From the NCBI GenBank assembly GCA_951812925.1, contig OX638370.1, positions 108,948,897-109,012,896 of the forward strand: a stretch of DNA of 64,000 nt, written 5' to 3'. Positions 60,561 through 64,000 of this stretch are shown piece after piece. The notes beneath the pieces were generated by a model. It worked only from the letters and a program-made list of their open reading frames with translations. It did no database searches and was not told the DNA's origin. The first letter of the stretch is position 1. Each line of letters begins with the position of its first letter. A program made the position numbers and the translations under genes. The DNA comes from Calliopum simillimum. Lineage: Eukaryota; Arthropoda; Insecta; Diptera; Lauxaniidae.

Positions 60561-60710
60561 GCACTGCTCCTTCTCACAACCTTTCCAACAAAAAAAAGAA
60601 TCAAGTAAATCGGTTGATATTTAGGTATAGAAACAGGGACTTCATCGATTTCGTTTGCCTATTTATATATAGATTTTCAAAAAACAAACACTTAAAAGAT
60701 CTTCCTTTCC

Positions 60711-60788
60711 CAGTGTGCCAAACGGTTCATATCTTCGCTTTTTTATCCGTTACGGATCCGTTACTGATATGAATCGTTTGGCACACTG
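60711..60788. repeat. 78-bp miniature hAT-like inverted repeat
   Basis: The left end CAGTGTGCCAAACGGTTCAT ATC is mirrored by GATATGAATCGTTTGGCACA CTG, with one mismatch. CAGTG termini are typical of hAT elements. No clear 8-bp target duplication was seen, so the assignment is tentative. Confidence 0.6.
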
Positions 60789-61689
60789 GGTTACTACTAC
60801 GGATATACGTGTACCATAATTTTGTAGTTTTTTCCGTATTTTAATTTTTCGTAATTATTCACGTTTTTACGATGATCAAAATTAACACTTCTATGTTGTC
60901 TATTTCATCAAACTCTTTGTTAAATTTGGCTGCTTTATTGCGCATCTTAATACTTTTGACTTCTTTCGACGGCAATTCAAAATTATTCGATTCCTTCTTT
61001 CGATACTCGACGATATTTTTCGTATAGCACTACGAATAATCTGAAATTTTATAGTAACTATGAATGAAAACACATAAATTGTAAGACATTTATAAACGGC
61101 AAGGTAAGTATTTATTTGTATTTTGTATTTTTTGGGCTAAAAATGTTGCATTCATTTCAAAATAACATGTGTTGTATGCAAGTATGTACGTATGAATACT
61201 CATAATATTGGTATTAAAGTTAAGTTATGGCTGTTTCCATAAATAATTTTCATAATCGTTTTAAATTGTTGTTGCAAATATCTTAAATCAATTGGTTTAA
61301 TCTTTTTTTTTAAAAATTATTTTTTTTTTATCTCTTAAATAATTTGTTTATGCTACGTGTAATGATAATCTGCAATAAATATGCAGTATATAACAAATAC
61401 GTATACAATGCGATACATTTGTAGAAGCTTCTTAAAAAACACTTATATATATATGACTATAAATAAATAAATAAATACATAATGCCTAACATACACGAAG
61501 AAATTAAAAATTTTTGAAACCATACACACAATTGCTACTCTTATGACATAAATCCTTTTTTTTCCTTTTATATGAAGCGCATGCACCGTTAATACTTTCT
61601 TTTTATATAAGTATATATATTTTTTTCACACTTAATTATATAAATTCTGCGTTTAATTAGTTTTGTTTTTTATAATTATATTTGCAGCA
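60789..61689. other. AT-rich spacer
   Basis: Nothing supported; mainly A/T-rich words and short TA repeats. Confidence 0.35.
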
Positions 61690-62345
61690 GACAAGGCGGT
61701 GAGCAAAAAGAGAAGGAAACAAGGTATTTGATGAGTTAAAAATAGTGCGGCGTAGTAGACCTCGGCACTAAGCACACGTAGCCCGATAATAAGTCAGTTG
61801 CCTGTGGTTAGTACAAGAGTGAGGGGTCGCACAAACGAGTAGTCCGATAATATATTAATTATTCAAGGGTTTGATCTAGTCTCAAATGGAATCGAGTATG
61901 TAAACAGCAGAGTAGTTAGTGGAATAAGAGGTATTTCGTCGCGTATAGGAGAGTAACGGAAAGAGAACAACCACATTACATGTGGGTGGCCCCATAATAA
62001 ATCAGCTGCTCACGGCTAAAGTGTAAGTGGGGAGGGAACAGCCTCACGATCCAGCTCGATAATGATTCAGTTGCGCACGTTCAAAAGAATATCATTGCAT
62101 TAGGTATGGGAGCGTCAGTTTACCACTACTACACTCAACGAGGCCACTGCTAGCGGCGGAAAGAGCGACGCACATGAGCAGAGCGTAGAGAGACATGTTT
62201 GATTTATTACAAATATACATTAGAGAAACCGAATAAAGAAATAAAAATGAAGTAAAGTAATAAAACTCCAACCCGTGACATTGAATTTAACCAAGAGGTC
62301 GTCCTTTTCTTCTATAAATTTTTGTGACCGAACCTCTGTCCACCA
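61690..62345 (+). other. GC-richer block, candidate solo-LTR remnant
   Basis: Sharp composition change. A CGATAATAA(G/A)TCAGTTGC-like motif recurs near 61784 and, in varied forms, near 61844, 61992 and 62060. An AATAAAGAAATAAAA stretch at 62232 and a TTTTTGTGACCGAACCTCTG segment at 62320 resemble an LTR end followed by a tRNA primer-binding site. No partner LTR or pol is present in the window, so this is only a hypothesis. Confidence 0.25.
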
Positions 62346-63159
62346 GCGAGCAAAACCGCTGGCAAAAAAACTCGTTACAACGGGTAGGATTATATGACGT
62401 TATTTATTGATCTCATCACAGCTAAGTCACCGATGGAAACGTAGTGTAGGACTGATTTCGCTCATCACTACCTACAACCGAAAGCAACTGAACGCAAATT
62501 TAGAGAGTGATTGAAAGCAACGAAAAAAAGTAACGAGTAGACAAAGCAGTTTCGAGTTTTAACCGAGGATCCAATAGACATAAGGGGAGCTGCTTAAAGT
62601 AAAGCAGTTCAGAGTTGATTTGACTTCAGTGCAATAGAGCTGAAGTGACGATAATCAGCATCGGTTTAATTACAGTTTGTAAAAGAAAATGCCTAAGTGC
62701 TGTATATGTTCCTAATATAAGTTCTTAATTGTGAAAAAAAAACGAATAACATTGAAGATTTAAATAAAGTGTGCTTAAACAGAGACATTCCAATGCTAGA
62801 TATGAAATTGTTTTAAGATTTTGATTACAACCACAATCCAGTGATTGAACTCTTAAATAGTAATACCAAAATTTGGTAGCAATTTAGAATTTTTTTTTTT
62901 TTTGCGATTTTGGTAGCAATTCAGAATTTTTTTCTTTTTTGCGATTTTACCTATACCAACCATATTTGTTGCATTTTTACCAAAAAAAAACATTTCTAGA
63001 ATAATTTTACAAAAATATCACTTTTATCAAAAACTTGTTTTTTATGTTTTGTTCGGTTTGTTTTTGCCATAAATTACATGCATACATATCTGAGAAATAT
63101 CTCCAAAAAAGCAAGCATCATCGGCGCTATAAAAAATTAGTTTTCGCTGCATTTTCGGT
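62346..63159. other. AT-rich spacer
   Basis: A TTTGGTAGCAATTTAGAATT segment at 62872 is directly repeated at 62909 around a poly(T) run. Nothing else recognised. Confidence 0.35.
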
Positions 63160-63481
63160 TACTATCTACTCTCTTTTATTTGAGCTACAAGCAAGGCTAA
63201 ATCGTTATCTTGTATTTTAAAATATTTTCTTAACATCTCCTTTTGCTACCTGCTACAATTTCTTCCCTGACGCATTTATCACACTTGATGTCGTGAGACT
63301 ATTTTGTGTCACGTGCATGCTCGCCTGCCAACAATATCATCCATCCATCCTTCGCTCACTTAAAGCGCAATCCAGTTAAATCAAACGTGCAAATCCCTAC
63401 TCATCACCATCACCAGCATCATCATCATCATCATCAAACGTGTTCATCATTTTGTTCTCTGTCTGTTTGCTTGTGTTTGAT
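63160..63481 (-). other. 3' UTR of the Ras-like gene, with a CAT microsatellite
   Basis: On the minus strand an AATAAA signal lies at 63175-63180, about 300 bp after the stop. A (CAT)n-type microsatellite occupies about 63401-63437. The extent is inferred. Confidence 0.45.
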
Positions 63482-63811
63482 TTATGTCATCGTGCACGAA
63501 TGCCTCTTCAGTGAGAATTTATGTGACGGACTCTTGTGATGTTTGGGCGTTGTGTACGATGGCAACGATTGGCGTCTTCTACGTACGGCGGGACTCAGAT
63601 TATAGCGAATATTGGCTTGCACCAGCAGCTCTTTGAATACATCCATAATGCCAACATTTTCCTTGGCCGAACATTCAACATAACCGCATTTCCAATCTTC
63701 GCACACCACCATTTCAGTAACTTCATGTTGTACGCAACGTTCCGTTTCGTTCAGGTCAATTTTGTTGCCAACGACAACAATGGGGACTTTTAGGCCACGC
63801 GCATTAATAAT
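63482..63811 (-). CDS. Ras-family small GTPase, Dexras/Rhes-like, last coding exon (partial gene)
   Basis: Minus-strand exon of 109 codons plus stop. It starts in phase 0 right after a TTTCCACAG acceptor (AG at 63812-63813). It contains the G4 motif in VVVGNKIDLN and the G5 motif in VECSAKENVG, so it is the C-terminal half of a guanine-nucleotide-binding domain. A basic extension (AVRRRRQSLPSYTTP ... KFSLKRHSC) follows, ending CTMT, a CAAX-type box compatible with farnesylation and membrane attachment. The extended tail and QSLP region resemble RASD1/Rhes-type Ras proteins and, as I recall, an unnamed Drosophila homologue; a Di-Ras or other Ras-like assignment is possible. The G1-G3 motifs must lie in exons beyond the right edge. 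Confidence 0.85.
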   Translation of the reverse strand: MINARGLKVPIVVVGNKIDLNETERCVQHEVTEMVVCEDWKCGYVECSAKENVGIMDVFKELLVQANIRYNLSPAVRRRRQSLPSYTTPKHHKSPSHKFSLKRHSCTMT

Positions 63812-64000
63812 CTGTGGAAATATTGAAAAAAGCAAAAAAAAAAAAGATGTAACATTTTGAGGATTAAAATACATCAAAGTAAACGTGTTTTTTTTTTTTG
63901 CAGCTTAAATTTGTATATCGTATTAAAAATTTCAGTGGATTTTTGATGCAAGTGGTAAATGTATTGGGTAACTCAAAGGATGTGGAAAAAACCCAAAAAG

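Noticed and set aside
1..64000. tRNA, rRNA and snRNA genes
   Set aside because: No cloverleaf with A and B boxes, rRNA core sequence or snRNA motif was recognised by eye; a covariance-model scan would be needed to exclude them.

Overview
This window looks like nuclear DNA of a higher fly, and I infer a tephritid fruit fly. It is AT-rich, and its genes have short GT-AG introns. One gene is a clear painless (TRPA channel) orthologue. An apparently intact DD41D Tc1/mariner element is present; I recall this class from the Ceratitis 'rosa' transposon. Species cannot be fixed from sequence alone.

Layout. (1) 1-8 kb: a LINE reverse-transcriptase remnant on the minus strand, then the 3' six exons of a large single-pass membrane protein that I read as shavenoid (sha, + strand, 827-6978), then its 3' UTR. 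(2) 8-54 kb: about 46 kb with no convincing host coding exon. It may be largely the intergenic space or long 5' intron upstream of painless. It holds many mobile elements and repeats: foldback or long inverted-repeat elements, a 1,295-bp DD41D transposon with a 458-bp internally deleted relative, a mariner remnant split by a foldback insertion, a pogo-like remnant, three Helitron-like copies, LINE and copia fragments, two terminal-inverted-repeat elements with different numbers of a 142-bp internal repeat, and several tandem arrays. An Inr+DPE core-promoter match lies at 14.7 kb and a pair of DRE motifs at 47.5 kb. (3) 54.3-57.8 kb: painless (pain), four coding exons, 927 codons before the stop, complete. 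(4) 57.8-63.2 kb: more repeats and AT-rich spacer. (5) 63.2-63.8 kb: the last exon, on the minus strand, of a Ras-family small GTPase of the Dexras/Rhes type ending in a CAAX-like box; its earlier exons lie beyond the window.

The three host genes act in different processes: actin-based hair and sensory morphogenesis, nociceptive cation entry, and Ras-type signalling. The sequence gives no reason to treat them as one pathway. The most distinctive property of the window is the density and variety of long inverted-repeat elements. All coordinates, reading frames, splice junctions and repeat alignments were read by eye; no database search or alignment program was run.
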